Below, piece after piece: positions 11,416 to 23,149 of a stretch of DNA of 64,000 bases. The stretch is taken from assembly GCA_032622095.1 (NCBI GenBank), contig CP136068.1, positions 157,923,465 to 157,987,464 of the forward strand, given 5' to 3'. The notes beneath the pieces were generated by a model. The model was given only the letters and a program-made list of their open reading frames with translations. It had not been told where the DNA came from and made no database searches. The first letter of the stretch is position 1, and each line of letters begins with the position of its first letter. A program made the position numbers and the translations under genes. Source of the DNA: Siphonodentalium dalli. Taxonomy: Eukaryota > Mollusca > Scaphopoda > Gadilida > Siphonodentaliidae.

Positions 11416-12497
11416 GGTGGTGTTCAGGTGAGCGTAGAGAAGGGACAGAACTCTGCATTGCTGTTTGTGATCTACCCAGCGTATGGAGGGGACAGAACTA
11501 TACCTTGCTGTTTGTGACCAGCCCATCGTAGCGAGGGACAGAACTCTACCTTGCAGTTTGTGATCTACCCAGCGTAGCGAGGTACATAACTCTGCATTGC
11601 AGTTTGTGATCTACCCAGCGTAGCGAGGGTACATAACTCTGCATTGCAGTTTGTGATCTGCCCAGCGTAGTGAGGGAACATAACTCTGCATCGCAGTTTG
11701 TGATCTACCCAGCGTAGCGAGGGTACATACCTCTGAATTGCAGTTTGTGATCTTCCCAGCGTAGCGGGGGGACATAACTCTGCATCGCAGTTTGTGATAT
11801 ACCCAGCGTAGCTAGGGTACATAACTCTGCATTGCAGATTGTGATTAGCCCAGCGTAGCGAGGGGACACAACTCTGCATCGCAGTTTGTGATCTACCCAG
11901 CCTAGCGAGGGTACATACCTCTGAATTGCAGTTTGTGATCTTCCCAGCGTAGCGAGGGGACATAACTCTGCATCGCAGTTTGTGATATATACCCAGCGTA
12001 GCTAGGGTACATAACTCTGCATTGCAGATTGTGATTAGCCCAGCGTAGCGAGGGGACACAACTCTGCATCGCAGTTTGTGATCTACCCAGGGTAGTGAGG
12101 GAACATAACTCTGCATCGCAGTTTGTGATCTACCCAGCGTAGCGAGGGTACATAACTCTGCATTGCAGTTTGTGATCTACCCAGCGTAGCGAGGGTACAT
12201 AACTCTGCATTGCAGTTTGTGATCTACCCAGCGTAGTGAGGGAACATAACTCTGCATTGTAGTTTGTGATTAGCCTAGCGGAGTGAGTGTACATAACTGC
12301 ATCGCAGTTTGTGATCTACCCAGCGTAACGAGGGGACATAACTCTGCATTGCAGTTTGTGATTAGCCCAGCGTAGCGAGGGTACATAACTCTGCATCGCA
12401 GTTTGTGATCTACCCAGCGTAGCGAATGACATAACTCTGCATTGCAGTTTGTGATTAGCCCAGCATAGTGAGGGAACATAACACTACCTTGAAGTTT
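11416..12497. repeat. 47-bp minisatellite next to the gene A splice donor
   Basis: About 23 units follow the consensus CATTGCAGTTTGTGATCTAC + CCAGCGTAGCGAGGG + TACATAACTCTG. Variants alternate CATTGCAG/CATCGCAG and ATCTACCC/ATTAGCCC. The array ends about 10 bp from the exon 1 donor (12510-12505), so it forms the first kilobase of intron 1. The minus-strand frames through it (11565-12116, 12270-12479) are repeat-encoded, as one stop-free frame cycles through three phases. Confidence 0.95.
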
Positions 12498-12510
12498 AAT
12501 ATATATCTAC

Positions 12511-13400
12511 CTCTTTCTGTTCCCCTGGATATCATTAGCTCCATTATAAGCTTTGAGGATTCTCGCGAGCTCGTAGTTCGTTTTCAGCGGGAATTCCTGT
12601 CCCGTGAGATTAATGAAATATTTCCAGTTTCTCCCGCGTTTCCATAACTCTCTCATACAAATAATCTCCGGCAACAAGACAGAAAACGTTCCCCAGCTCA
12701 CAGAAACCGAGCGTGGTGATAGAAAAACGTTCTCGAAACATCCTGAAATGAATGACATTTCTGACTTGAATGTTTCTGTTGACTTTTTGTCAATATGAAT
12801 ACAGTATAAATGGTTTGGTCTGTATATAGCTCGTAGCAATCTCTCGACCTGTACGCTGTCTTTGTAAACCATCAAGGAAAATGCTATTGGCATATCCCTC
12901 TCCACTGAGGATAAGTTATCCATTATATAGCCCCTCGATTTAACAAAATCTGAACACGGCCGAGAATGATGCGCATGCGCATTTGACTTTATTCTTTTCT
13001 TAAACTTCAATGCACTCTTGAATAGCAACATGTCCGCTCTCTTCGTTTCCTTCTTATTTCCTTCTAAAAGCAGACGACAGTCGACGCCCTTGACCTTGCG
13101 ATCGTTCGTTCCGGTCATTTGCAAAGCGCTGTTGACCAATAAACCAGAAGTGGGAGTGGTCTCAACCACGTGCATCAAATTAAGTTTTCGAGACACACTG
13201 TACTCTGATTTATCATTGCCTTCGTTCGTGAAATTCAGTGCGATCTCAAAGTTTACATCTGTGTCACTTGTGACACGACGCGCGACATAACGCAAACCAA
13301 TCTTCCGTTCAGCCAAGGACTTATATAACAAACAATATCCCGAAAGCATGAACACTATAATGGCTAACAGGACGATCATGCACTGTCGACGAGATATCAT
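12511..13400 (-). CDS. Gene A exon 1: N-terminal part of core-2 beta-1,6-GlcNAc-transferase-like protein
   Basis: This exon encodes residues 1-297 of a type II Golgi membrane enzyme. Such enzymes add GlcNAc in beta-1,6 linkage to the GalNAc of core-1 O-glycans, or to related acceptors. The layout is a short cytoplasmic tail (MISRRQC), a membrane anchor at about 8-26, a stem to about 165, then the catalytic domain from DMPIAFSLMVYKD (169-181). Family blocks follow: LLRAIYRPNHLYCIHIDKK (188-206), ISGCFENVF (218-226), VSWG (234-237) and NWKYFINLTGQEFPLKTN (258-275). N-glycosylation sites are at N56, N162 and N264. The start at 13400 is chosen over an ATG 18 codons upstream because it aligns with the gene B start and places the anchor correctly. 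The donor GTAGAT (12510-12505) gives phase 2. Acceptor specificity cannot be read from sequence. Confidence 0.9.
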
Positions 13401-13461
13401 CGTTGTTTTCTTCAGAGAACATAAGTTTTCACGTGTGAAGTGCCAACAGAACAATATATAG

Positions 13462-13505
13462 TGACGTCATTGCAGGCATATTTGTCACGTGCAGATGGTC
13501 CATGG
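13462..13505 (-). promoter_or_regulatory. Upstream block of gene A: CRE-like, E-box and shared motif
   Basis: TGACGTCA (13462-13469, a consensus CRE palindrome) lies 62 bp before the start codon. CACGTG (13486-13491) and GCAGATGGTCCATGG (13491-13505) follow. The CRE and the GCAGATGGTCCATGG block recur at the equivalent place in gene B, so they are ancestral and possibly functional. Whether they lie in promoter or 5-prime UTR is not resolved. Confidence 0.45.
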
Positions 13506-13910
13506 TTAGCCATGCAGTATACCCCGGCGACGGAGGGTTAATATCTCTTCGTATCCTCTTGGATGTGGAGTTGTGAATCAGAAACTGTCGGAAGAAAAAA
13601 ACAAATGTGTTAGATTGCAAATTGAGAGGGTCACTCAATAAACCACACTGCGGGAAAACACTGCGTAAACCGTGTTGCGGGCATGAGTGGAGACGAGACG
13701 TCTATGAATGCATGTGTATACTAATGTTTTGGATGGACGGCGATTGAGGATATGATCAGGCGGTTGAATAATCGCTCTTTATTTATGTCTTTTCTGTGCC
13801 ATGTTTGTTGTGTTGTTTGGGACCAAACACACGCGTGTTCAAAGTTGTATGTTTTTATGACTTCAATGTATATTTCTTTGAGATATAATGCCCCGTAGAA
13901 ACGTAGTTAA

Positions 13911-14275
13911 AGGTACTCAATCTGATCAGACGGTCCCCATACCATCAAGATACAACAATAACATTTCTTCAAAATAATACGCTTTAGTTATCATAATATG
14001 GCCGTATTATCACTAATGTGTCACGAAATTTGACCGTATTACCACTTGATTTTAGAGTTATCCCATCTTCATCCGCAATTTTGTCCGAGACCATCCGTTT
14101 GACCAAGTGTTCTGTGCCACATTTTATTACACATCTCGAGAAATAACAAACTTCAAACATCGATATCTGATCACTCTAAGCTTTGATGGGTGGGTTCCTC
14201 GACTCGAATCAAATATGTTTTACCCCGAATCCAAAGATATAGTAATTTTGCAGCGTCTGATCGGATTGAGTACCT
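13911..14275. mobile_element. TTAA-flanked MITE (AGGTACTCAATC ends), copy 1
   Basis: TTAA at 13907-13910 and 14276-14279 flank inverted ends AGGTACTCAATCTGATCAGA / CTGATCGGATTGAGTACCT. The interior contains CTTTGATGGGTGGGTTCCTC, also found in the copies at 41320, 43987 and 45215. No transposase frame is present. Confidence 0.88.
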
Positions 14276-14279
14276 TTAA

Positions 14280-15655
14280 AATATTTATCGATATATTTCG
14301 ATTCCGGCAAAATTTCAAAAGCAAATATTATTAGATGTATTTTGGAGAGCAAACCGCGATGTTGCTTTTATGTAATTATCGGAAACCGTCTTCTTTTGTA
14401 GATATTTATTATGGTCATCACAGTCGAGTATGTCCAGCCTAGACCATGCCATGAACCTCTACTCTGGTTGACGTCCGTAGAGATCATATTCCACCAGTAC
14501 AAAACCTTGGAACTTTTTGAAGTTTTGACAGTGAACCTTACAAAGTCAAAAATTTAACGCGGGGAATATATTTATTAGTTATTATATGTTCCTTAATAAT
14601 GTACTTCACTGTATACAGTAAAGGTACCAATTCGAAATTTGTTACTCAGATCAAAATCATAATTAAAACAACTTAAAAAAAAACACAATATTTTACGAAC
14701 ATATACCGGTATAAAGTAATGAGCTGTGTTAGTTGTCATCGCTATTTTCGTCAAGATATTTTGCTTATTATCGTGAGGTGATAACTGTTGAATATCTATT
14801 GTATTCAAACCTTTTATGACGTGAAGCCAACTTCGTTATTAGACGTGAGGCAGTTTATGACACAATATGTTAACCATTGAATTAAGTACTGCTAGTCTGT
14901 ACATCCGATTTTGGGCAATGCATTTAGGTATTTTATCTTACGGCTTGCCTAATCAACAAACAATTACATAACCAGTGCACAGATTAAGCGTTTTGACGAT
15001 TAGTGTTTTAAATTATTTGTAATGGCTGGTTAAATGTTAGAGCTGACATGTTGCTGTCTCGTGTAGTTTGGTTATATACAGTTTCAATGTATGTTGTGCA
15101 GCTGGCCACGGGATGGTTACTCACGCCAGTCTGAACGCTCACACTACAGAACATCACACCATTATTATCATCTGTTCATCGTCACAAATCAATCAACGTT
15201 CCCGTCACAAATAAATGTTGGGTTGCATGGTACGATATTTCCAAAGTACGAAATACTTCCGTCGCCTAACATCAGCGCTTTTGAATTAGATTCCCGTCTC
15301 CATTTGGGGTAAAAAAGTTTGGTCAAAAGTTTGGCCAAATGAAATTTTTATTGGCCAATTTCGAAAAATAATGGCCATTGGCTAATTTGGCCACCACCAG
15401 CGCGAACACTGCTCACAAGTTAACCACAATAGGCGACATTACTTGGTGCCAGTGGTGGCAATACATAGCATCTGACTTCCAAAGTATACACAACCCGCCG
15501 GCGAAGGTCAAAGGTCTGGAATGGTATCCGTTTGTTTACTATCGACATTGCGAGCAGATTATATCAGTATTTTAGTCATTTTGAGTGCAAGTACGGGTTT
15601 TAGAATTGTTCTGTTGCTATGACAGCTATGACATAGTTCGGTTTGTTCTGTTGCT
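14280..15655. other. Intergenic, no gene recognised
   Basis: This is AT-rich sequence. At 15310-15400 there is a TTGGCCAAA-rich patch (TTTGGCCAAATGAAATTTTT, GGCCATTGGCTAATTTGGCC) similar to 48060-48130 and 48500-48590, probably a small repeat. CTGTTGCTATGACA near 15613 recurs at 32684. The rest is unassigned. Confidence 0.4.
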
Positions 15656-18360
15656 AGATAAAGATAAAGATAAATTTATTGACAGATACGCCCACTCGAG
15701 GCCGATGTCAAACGAGTTACACAAATACAATGTTATTATAAGTATAGTAACATAAATATATTAATGTTCAATGTTTGGTGATTCACACCGTTTGTGTAGA
15801 AAGAGTTGGACCATGTTGCAAATGTTATTACATGTTTTGGGTTCATCATTTCTCAAGGTGATTAAGAATTTCTGTTGGTCAGCCATATTATTAAAGGTCT
15901 GAATATTGTCGCTTATTTCCGTAAATAAACGTTTTCTTAGATTTGTATAAATGGGGCCTCTCATAATGAAGTGTTCTTCGGTTTCTACCTCCATTCCACA
16001 CTTTTTGCAAATTCTCTCATCAGTGGCTACTTTATGTCGTTTGTGTCTGCTTTCTCAATTTCCAAAGTATGGTTGCTGATCCGAAGCTTTGTGAAATTTT
16101 TAACAAGGTTCAAATATGGTTCAATCTGGTATTTGATTTTCGCCATTCTATAGGTTCGCAACTTGTTTTTACTTGATGGTTTTTCGTCGTTGAATATATC
16201 TCGTCTAAAACAGCATACGTGATAATTTTTAAGTTATCACAAATTTTTCTAATTGATTTCAAGGCTTTATCACCACTATCAAAAAGTTCATTATATTTGG
16301 GGACTTCCGAGTCAAACGACCATTTATCTGGTATAATACGATCTTCTGATATGTTAGCAGATTTGTATATAAGAGATTCTTGTTCTGTGGTCGATGACTT
16401 TATTCCAAATTTAACTGCACGAGATATGGCATCATACACAATAGGATATCTACCAAGTTCTGCTCGCACCGCGTGATTCGATGCCATACGATTTACACCA
16501 AGCGCATATTTACAAAAGCGTATGTGAGTTGTTTCACACGGCACGGTTTCAAGATTGTTCAGATTCATGTCGGAGGCCCATACTTCACAACCATAAAGTG
16601 CAATTGGTTTGATGAGCTTATCGAAGAGCGTGTTCCAAACTCTGATAGAATATATCCCTGTCTTACCCCAATACTTGATAGCATTTTTGGCCCAACACCG
16701 TTTGTACATTGACTTTAGTATATGGAGTGTTTTGTCAGTTATTCCTTTCGGAAGTCTATAAATGCTGCATAAAGTTGTTTTGATTGCTTTCGGTATCTGG
16801 TTATCATTGTTTTCAAAATGAAGGCGCTATCAATAGTACTTTTGTTTTTACGGAAGCCAAATTGGTTTTCACTGATCAAATTGTTTTCTTCTAAGAATGC
16901 CGTAATCCGTTTGTTAATTATTTTATTGAACAATTTCCCAAGCGAGCTACTAAGAGCAATAGCTCTCTAGTTATTGGGATAGGTACGGTCCCCAGACCGT
17001 CCCCTCTCTTGTGGATCGGATTGAGAACAGATTCGCTCCAAGAGACGGGATAATGGGATGATTGGTACACAGCATTGAAGAGTCGTGTAACATCATCAAT
17101 TAAGATTGGAATAATCGTTTTGAGTAGTTCATTACGGATCCCGTCTTTACCAGGAGATTTTCTATTCTTAATTTCTCGTAGTGCATTGATAATTTCCTTG
17201 TGCGTTATTTCTTCGTTATTATGTTTGTGCTTAATTATCGGACCATCTTTATTGGGTACTGGTCTATCGTCGGTGGTAGCACCAGCCCTGCCGAATAAGT
17301 CATTAAAAATGTGACTGCGCAATCTGGGTTGAGACTATCATATGAGGACTGTTTGGTTTCTCTCAAATTATGTATAATCTTCCAGTTTTCGCTCGGATTA
17401 GATGCTTCTAGTGTGTTTAGTTTTTCTTCGAGGGTTTGGTGAAAAAGTTTACGTTTGTATTTTAGTTCCCTTTTATATGCCTTCTTTGCGACAAAGAACT
17501 TATCAATCAAGGATTTGTCAAATGGATTAGTTTTCATGTCACATACTATTGCTATCATATTACCTTTGAGGGTTTTACATGTCTCATCATACCATTTTCG
17601 TTTCTTTTTCAACTTTTTCTTAATACAACTAACTCACTTTGAAGCCATTTCGTTAATTGTGAATTTATCGACTGCCCTTTCCGTTCCCTTTTCATTATTT
17701 TCGAACGTTTCTAATCTGAACATCATCAATTTCTTTTGAATGTCACTGTTATTAAAAGTTGCAATAGCCTTATTTGGGCTTTCATTGATCCATTTCAGCG
17801 CATAATTATTTTTGTTATACTTATAAATTTGTTCCTTTTCGTGCACATTTACTGTCAAATAATATAGCAGCCAACTGACTATGATCTGAATATTCATTCG
17901 GTGATTTAATGCAAAAATAAGCAAAGTCTGAATAATATCGTTAAGAAATTAGAACATAATCAACAACGCTACATCCATTGTACTGATAGCTCGTGAAATT
18001 ACCAAGAAGATCCCCCGTTGTTCTTCCATTTACAATACGCAAAGATGAAGATTTGCATAGCGAGATAAGATGTCGACCAAACGAATTAATCTGTGCATCC
18101 AAATTTTCTCTAGGGATTACATCATCTATTTTATAATCTTTTGGCAAAGGGACATATTTATCACTGTCATCTGCAACAAATTCCATCATTTTTCCTGTTC
18201 GCGCATTGAAGTCACCACTAAAATTACCATATCGCTTTTCTGATATCTACTCAACAATAGTTCAAGAGACGTAAACGTTGCTTCTTGTTGTTCAATATTT
18301 TTCCAATATGATGAGTTTATTGGAGGAATGTATGCTGAAATGGGTTGCTTTTATGATTTC
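15656..18360 (-). pseudogene. LINE (APE-type non-LTR retrotransposon), 5-prime truncated and broken
   Basis: Read on the minus strand, the endonuclease part starts near 18360 (AYIPPINSSYW). It has the motif GDFNARTGKM across a frameshift (about 18200), then YQYNGCSVVDYVLIS (about 17950) and SDHSQL (about 17880). Reverse transcriptase segments follow at 17322-16918 (NRKSPGKDGIRNELLK, PIHKRGDG) and 16933-16739 (LISENQFGFRKNKSTID, AAFIDFRK). The frame then jumps to MYKRCWAKNAIKYWG at 16709, so the catalytic FADD/YADD segment is deleted. The C-terminal region (LYGCEVW, ALGVNR, ELGRYPI) and an HFIMRGPIYTNLR block (15994-15761) follow. The 3-prime end is a TTTATC tandem tail at 15656-15675. It is dead as a polymerase. 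The clade is uncertain (jockey/CR1-like). Confidence 0.85.
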
Positions 18361-18764
18361 TTAAAAGCGGTAATGTTCTGGAAAAATGAGAACCCAATCC
18401 ATCTTTCTGAAGTTCGAACATGTGCACGACTCCCGAGGTTCTGCGTATCGGGCTTTCCATTAGTCAGTTATTTTAGTTCATCATTTCCAATCCAATCAGA
18501 ATCTGCTATACGTCATAGCTCCTCTTTACAACAAAGACGTTGATTGGTCGTTTTTGTTGATAGTAGTTACGTTTGACTTCCGTCCTAATTACAGGTAATA
18601 ATTCATTCGAATTTTGAGCGACAAAGCGCGCGAATCATTTCTTTAGCTCTAGAAATTTCTCTTTGATATGGCAGCGCCATTTTGACTTTATATAATTGAT
18701 CATTGAATTTATAAGTCTCCGACTTTTATTTGAATTTCATTGAAATTTCATTTCAATATTTGAT

Positions 18765-19928
18765 ATGGCTACCTATCGATCAACGAGATCAGCCAAAAAA
18801 CACGACTACCGAGTGTTAGACAGTGTCGGCTTCAATCGTGAGAATTTAGAGGAAGATTCTGAATCAGACGAGGCTGCTGAAACAAAGCCGAAGCTATACA
18901 CAGAAAACGAATATGATGACACCGAAAGGGTGAACAACCTTAGTCAGCTGGAAAAGTCTATGGTCGACCTACAAAATGATTAAGAGCGTCTGGTGACAGA
19001 AAGAAAAATTATAAATGCACAGCAAAGAAACGATGAGCTGAGGCAGAAGGTAGACCGCGAGAAAATGGAAATGCTGCAGCAAAGGGAAGGACTTCCCAGA
19101 AGACAGACAGGTAGGGCCTTTACAATCGACTCACTCAGAAATAATGTTAAATCCAAGCAAAAAGCACAAACATTGCTTAAAGAATTTGAAGTATTCGATC
19201 TCAATGAAAATGACTATTCAGACTCAGATACCGGTAGTGTCAGTGATAGAAGTATTCAGAGCTCATCACTAATTCGAAGAAAAAGAGTGTTAAAGTCTGG
19301 TTTGGCAGTTGGAGCCAAACCAAAAATCTAATTCCCTCAAAAATGCCCACACACAATGCTACAGCTTGAATTTGTAACAAGAGACATAGAGTTTACTAAA
19401 CTAACTTTCAATCAGTTTGTAGCAGGGGAGCTAGAGATCATCGCATCCGCTACCAGCCAAGTTGAGATTGAGGGCATATTGAAACTTTTGAAGAAACTCT
19501 CATATTATTATGAAATTTACGAGTGGAAAGCGCTTCTGCAATTATATGCTGCCTGGATTCGAAGAATCGAATATGGGCATAATAATTGGGGTGACAATCC
19601 AGCAGAAATTGAAACCGCCTTACTGGCTGGGTGCACTAGGAGCAAAGCCCCTAGAAGGTTCCCACCAAACCTGAGCACTCAACCAGTTTCTCAAATTTCT
19701 GGCACACGAACCCGAAACAATGTCAATGTGACCAATATTAACTATAAATGGTTCTGCCCAGATTTTCAGCGCCAAAAATGCTTTGAACAATCTCCACATC
19801 CCAAGTCCTTTAATGGTACTTTGAAAACAGTGCATCATTTTTGTGCAACTTGTTACTCTAAGGACAGGCAGTCCCAACTGCCTCATCCAGAAAGCTCTTC
19901 TGCCTGTCCCTACTTTAAACAGAAGTGA
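18765..19928 (+). pseudogene. Ngaro gag-like ORF with two in-frame stops
   Basis: A single reading frame runs from ATG 18765 to the stop at 19926, interrupted by TAA at 18981-18983 and 19329-19331. The N-terminal half is charged and coiled-coil-like (QRNDELRQKVDREKMEMLQQ, about residues 85-105). The C-terminal half contains KWFCPDFQRQKC...HPKS...HHFCATCYSKD, a Cys/His cluster of the CCCH/zinc-finger type typical of Ngaro gag proteins, likely binding element RNA. Both stops can arise from one base change in a sense codon, so this copy is recently inactivated or needs suppression. The 63-bp gap to the next ATG (19992) suggests separate ORFs. Confidence 0.8.
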
Positions 19929-19991
19929 CTGGAATCAAAGTCCTTAGGGCAGCCGGTTGCAACAATAAATGACTCACATAATAAGAAATTC

Positions 19992-21477
19992 ATGCCTGAT
20001 AACAAGTTGGTTGTAAACAATACAAAATACATTGAATGGAAAAGTGATCCCAACTTTGATTGGTCAGTAGAGACTAGCAATGAAAAAATCGATCATACAT
20101 TTCGACCGATAATTCCAATGATGGCTTCTGCTGATCAGTCAAATAATTTTGGATTTGAGACCGACATTCATTTATATGATAATTTGAGTGACACGAATGA
20201 ATGTCGGTTTGAAATTGAAAATGTGTTATCTCCGGCATCCAAATTGTCTGATCATATTAATTATATTATAGATAATAGTAGCACATATGAATGCCAAACT
20301 CATGTATCACCAAATGAACAAGATAATTTGAATAAATCTTCAACCAGGGCTAACAGACAAGCTTCAAGCATTGATCCTGGCATACCTACTGCTCTAAGTA
20401 CATCAACTGAATATTTGGTTGAGGCCAATCGCCTTATCATCGAATCGGGCCTACCAAATTTTAAAGGGTGTAAGATTCCAATTTATTCTAGACTCAATAT
20501 ACCTTTCATCCGCCAAGGACTAGTAGATTACCCAGACAATGAAATAGCAGATTTATTGGAATTTGGTTTTCCAATTAATATACTTTGACAATGCAGTTAC
20601 TTGCCAGACTGACATACCTCAGAATCACAAAGGTGCTGTTAATTTTCAAACAGCAATGTCTCAGTATGTGGCTGAAGAAATATCTAGACATTCTGTGATT
20701 GGACCATTTTCAAAAAATCCATTTTCAAACAACCACACAGTTTCTCCTCTTAATACTGTTCCCAAAAGAAACTCTTCCGAACATAGAGTTATCTTTGACT
20801 TAAGTTTTCCATTCAATTCTTCAGTAAATACAACAATCCCAGGTGATACCTATTTAGCTTTGCATATTAAAGTGTCTTATCCCTCAGTTGATGACTTAGT
20901 AGCATTAGTTAAAAAATTAGGACCTGGGTGTTTGCTATATAAGAAAGATTTAAAAAAATCATACAGACAAGTTTATCTCGATCCAGGTGACGTACATCAC
21001 TTAGGATTTATGTGGAATGACGAATTGTATTTTGATGCAGCTCTGCCTATGGGCCTTAAATCATCAGCCTATATATTTCAACGAATGTCATCCATTATTC
21101 CGTTTATGATGGCAAGACAGAACTTCTATGTTCTGAACTATCTAGATGATTTTTGTGGTACTGATCACCCCGCAAAAGCTTCATTAGCATATGAACAGTT
21201 AGGTGATCTGCTAAAAAATTGTGGTTTGCAAGAATCCTTAGAAAAAGCATGCTCTCCATCCACAATTATGACATTCCTAGGAATTGAATTTAACACAGAG
21301 TCATTAATGCTTAGAATTACGGAAGATCGTCTGGAAGAAATTTTGAAACTGGTTGATTCATGGCTTCCACGACGAAGGGCCTCTTTGACAGAATTACAAT
21401 CTTTATTGGGAAAATTACAATTCATTAGCCAATGTGTTAAACCTGGTAGAATATTTGTTTCTAGATTACTTAGTTAG
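19992..21477 (+). pseudogene. Ngaro reverse transcriptase, one frameshift
   Basis: ATG at 19992. The first frame runs to 20588 and the second from 20563 to 21477; a shift within GFPINI/YFDNAV (about 20575) separates them. After an unconserved N-terminal part, the RT motifs appear in order: a QNHKGAVNF lead-in, HRVIFDLSFPFNSSVN (fingers), LYKKDLKKSYRQVYLDP (motif A, catalytic D), ALPMGLKSSAYIFQRM (motif B), NYLDDFCGT (motif C, the YLDD box) and MTFLGIEF (motif D/E). The YLDDF form and the SPSTIMTFLGIEF spacing are those of DIRS/Ngaro polymerases. The catalytic aspartates are intact. Only the frameshift and the stop at 21475-21477 before RNase H spoil it. Confidence 0.85.
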
Positions 21478-21499
21478 TTGAAAGAAATAAATGCATCTC

Positions 21500-22025
21500 C
21501 CCCGGTAGACAATATAATGTAAGATCATACATTCGTAAAGACCTTTTATGGTGGTCAAAATTTTTAAGACAATATAATGGGATTTCAATTATGTCTATAT
21601 AAGAATGGTCCGCACCTGATGAATATTTCTCAACAGATTCATATTTGTCAAGCTGTGGGGGATTCTTTAACTGTCAGTACTTTCATTCTGAATTCCCATC
21701 ATTTGTCAAAGAACAGCACTTAGATATAAATGCCCTTGAGTTGCTAACCATTTGCGTTGCTCTGAATCTCTGGGGTAATCAGCTCATGGGGAAACGCATA
21801 ATGATATATTGTGATAATTTAGTTTCTGTCACAGTTATCAATTCAGGCAGAACAGTAAATAAATTTCTCCAATCTTGTCTACGCGAGATCTGCTATTTAT
21901 CAGCCTTGTATCAATTTGAAGTAAGATCCGTTTATTTAGATACAAAATCAAACAGGATTTCAGATTATCTGTCAAGATGGTATTCCGATCCTGAGGCTCA
22001 GTACAAATTTTTCAGTTTATTATAA
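21500..22025 (+). pseudogene. Ngaro RNase H domain
   Basis: The open frame from about 21645 to the stop at 22023 gives DINALELLTICVALNLWG (catalytic E region), MIYCDNLVSVTVINSG (catalytic D) and YLDTKSNRISDYLSRW (C-terminal D block, 'N..AD.LSR' type), as in DIRS-group RNase H. It is in a different frame from the reverse transcriptase, and the 21478-21644 stretch carries stops in that frame. At least one frameshift therefore separates them. It would degrade the RNA strand of the replication intermediate. Confidence 0.8.
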
Positions 22026-22117
22026 AAAAAAGGGCCTATCAAATGACCTTATTGAAGTAAGTGTAGATCCACAGATATTTGGTTTTACACATGACTGGTA
22101 GTATGACACTTTAACAT

Positions 22118-23149
22118 ATGACTTTTGGGGCTAGGTTTGACTGTGACTGGTTTTGTCCTACTATTGTAGATGCAGACCTACAAGTCTTGAAAGAAGACAT
22201 GAAAATATCACATAAAGCAGCCTTTGCGGAAGGGACACAGAAGAATCTACATACCCAACTGCTCACCTATCTTCAATTTTGTATTTACTTTGGCCTTAAA
22301 CCATTACCAGCCTCAGTCAAAACATTGGCTTGTTATGTTCAATTTTTGAGCAGATCCTTTAAATCATCAGCATCCATACATAATTATTTATCTGGTATCA
22401 AGTTTCTACATGTGGTTAAGAACTTTGATTTCGAAGCATTTGACTCCTATTATCTCAAATTAATGATCAGGGGTATTTCACGATTACATCCACATTGCCC
22501 TGTTCGAGCGGCACCTATTACACCAGATATTTTGTTAGAATTTTGGGAATTATTAGAGTTTAATTCAGAATTGGATGTTACTTTCTGGTCTCTCTTTTTA
22601 CCTGCCTTTTTTCTAATGTTAAGAAAATCTAATATAGTCCCTAATACTCGTAGAGCTTCCGACTGCAACAATATATTGAAACGTTCGGATATTACAATAT
22701 TTCCAGAATATCTTTCAGTTACCATTAGGTGGTCCAAGACCATTCAATTTGGTCAGCGTGTTTTGACAATACCAGTCATAGCGATTCCTAGCTCCAAATT
22801 TTGTCCAGTTGAAGCATATAAAAACATGATCTCCTTAATCCCAGCTTCAGCTAGCTCTCCAGCCTTTGTAAAAAGAGCTGGTCAAACATTAGTACCAATT
22901 ACATACAGAGAACTTACAATTAAATTACGGTCCCTTCTGGCACAAACTGGTCGAAACCCTAAACTATATTCATCCCATTCATTTAGACGGGGTGGAGCCT
23001 CATGGGCATTTAGATCAAAAGTCCCCTCCGAATTGATTCAACAACATGGTGACTGGAAAAGTGAAGCCTACAAGATATATTTAGAATTTTCCACAGCCGA
23101 CAAAATATCTGTTTCGCAAAGAATGGCTTCTACTTTGTTGAATCCCTAA
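22118..23149 (+). CDS. Ngaro tyrosine recombinase (intact)
   Basis: This 343-residue frame with an ATG is uninterrupted. An N-terminal SAM-like core-binding domain (about 20-130; SVKTLACYVQFLSRSFKSSA, SIHNYLSGIKFLH) precedes the catalytic domain. The catalytic residues are visible: R in FLMLRKSN (about 168), a beta-strand block (LSVTIRWSKT), HSFRRGGASWAF (H and R of the H-x-x-R box, about 289-292), GDW (about 312) and the nucleophile tyrosine in AYKIYLEF (about 317-320). In this family the enzyme joins a circular cDNA to a chromosomal site by strand exchange, leaving no target duplication. It is the one apparently undamaged protein in the window's transposons. Confidence 0.9.
   Translation: MTFGARFDCDWFCPTIVDADLQVLKEDMKISHKAAFAEGTQKNLHTQLLTYLQFCIYFGLKPLPASVKTLACYVQFLSRSFKSSASIHNYLSGIKFLHVVKNFDFEAFDSYYLKLMIRGISRLHPHCPVRAAPITPDILLEFWELLEFNSELDVTFWSLFLPAFFLMLRKSNIVPNTRRASDCNNILKRSDITIFPEYLSVTIRWSKTIQFGQRVLTIPVIAIPSSKFCPVEAYKNMISLIPASASSPAFVKRAGQTLVPITYRELTIKLRSLLAQTGRNPKLYSSHSFRRGGASWAFRSKVPSELIQQHGDWKSEAYKIYLEFSTADKISVSQRMASTLLNP

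Noticed and set aside
11565-12479. 183- and 69-codon minus-strand frames in the 47-bp array
   Set aside because: Repeat-encoded; three copies of a 47-bp unit return to frame, so a stop-free consensus reads through all of them.
13401-13454. Upstream ATG giving an 18-residue N-terminal extension of gene A
   Set aside because: Not shared with gene B, and it would place extra residues before the short cytoplasmic tail; the 13400 start aligns with the paralogue.
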